From assembly GCA_014380255.1 (NCBI GenBank), contig JACMKG010000083.1, positions 1 to 7,048 on the forward strand: 7,048 bases of DNA, read 5' to 3'. Below, piece by piece: positions 6,672 through 7,048 of the stretch. The DNA is from Prolixibacteraceae bacterium. Lineage in GTDB: Bacteria; Bacteroidota; Bacteroidia; Bacteroidales; Prolixibacteraceae. Below the pieces are notes generated by a model. That model was given only the letters and a program-made list of their open reading frames with translations. It was not told the DNA's origin and searched no databases. Every line of letters begins with the position of its first letter. Position 1 is the first letter of the stretch. Both the position numbers and the translations under genes were made by a program.

Positions 6672-6852
6672 CTAATTTAAGCTGTCAGCAGCTACCAAAA
6701 CTTATGCGGCTTTCGCTTTAAAGACTTCCTAATCGAAGCATTTCTTGCCCCCCGAGTACTCAGGTCTAGCAACCAGTATCTTTTGCTATTGCATACTGTC
6801 TATTCAATTTGTCGCCTTCTTGAAACCGGCAACTTACGTTATTCAATAATTT

Positions 6853-7048
6853 TCAACTCAATGTCATCGCAATTGAAACCCCGATAAAGGTTCCAATCAC
6901 ATAACCCAATATGCCTACAAGGATAGCCGGGGTGATTAACTTTTTCTGGCCCAGAGAAGCTGCCATGGGCGCTGCTACCGAGGGGCCCATAATGTTGGCC
7001 GATGATGAAATAATCACTTCATAGACATCAAACTTAAATAACTTGGCC
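6853..7048 (-). CDS. DUF819-family integral membrane protein, C-terminal fragment
   Basis: The frame is open on the minus strand from the window edge to a TGA at 6853-6855, giving the last 64 residues. The sequence runs AKLFKFDVYEVIISSSANI, then MGPSVAAPMAASLGQKKL, then a final membrane segment (ITPAILVGILGYVIGTFIGVSIAM). The pattern of a small-residue-rich re-entrant stretch (SSSANIMGPSVAAPMAAS), a GILGYxIGTFIG transmembrane helix and an immediate stop is what I recall for the C-terminus of DUF819 (YjcL-like) proteins. These are multi-spanning membrane proteins of unclear function. The N-terminal majority lies beyond 7048. It is convergent with the ferredoxin-nitroreductase gene, with 181 nt between the two stop codons. 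Confidence 0.82.
   Translation of the reverse strand, partial: AKLFKFDVYEVIISSSANIMGPSVAAPMAASLGQKKLITPAILVGILGYVIGTFIGVSIAMTLS

Overview
The window looks like a chromosomal stretch of a Bacteroidota bacterium. It has a SusC-like TonB-dependent receptor with an N-terminal carboxypeptidase-regulatory-like domain, AT-rich intergenic DNA, start codons without clear Shine-Dalgarno sequences, and several matches to the Bacteroidota -7 promoter element TAnnTTTG. I cannot place it below phylum with confidence. No mobile element, CRISPR array, tRNA or rRNA was seen.

Layout. (1) Positions 1-2464, plus strand: the 3' part of a TonB-dependent outer-membrane receptor, followed 7 nt later by a small exported heavy-metal-associated (HMA) protein with a CxxC motif. 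The pair is probably one operon for metal (perhaps copper) handling at the envelope. (2) Positions 2465-2867: a 403-nt gap between convergent genes, holding a GC-rich rho-independent terminator and, further on, a bidirectional terminator. (3) Positions 2868-4823, minus: a secreted sialate O-acetylesterase-type SGNH esterase with an inserted sugar-binding-like domain. (4) Positions 4824-5110: its upstream region, with two sets of short direct repeats and a candidate promoter. (5) Positions 5111-5668, minus: an isochorismatase-family cysteine hydrolase. It is divergent from (6) positions 5838-6671, plus: a protein fusing a 2x[4Fe-4S] ferredoxin module to an FMN nitroreductase domain. The region between them carries a -7 element on each strand, and the one facing the nitroreductase lies inside a perfect inverted repeat. 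(7) Positions 6853-7048, minus: the C-terminal end of a DUF819-family membrane protein, running off the window.

The genes fall into separate small units rather than one system. The receptor and HMA protein belong together. The hydrolase and ferredoxin-nitroreductase may share regulation through their common upstream region. The esterase and the DUF819 protein have no visible partners here. I found no strong case for a new defence or biosynthetic system. The most useful leads are the receptor/HMA pair, the operator-like palindrome that changes the preferred nitroreductase start, and the repeats upstream of the esterase.
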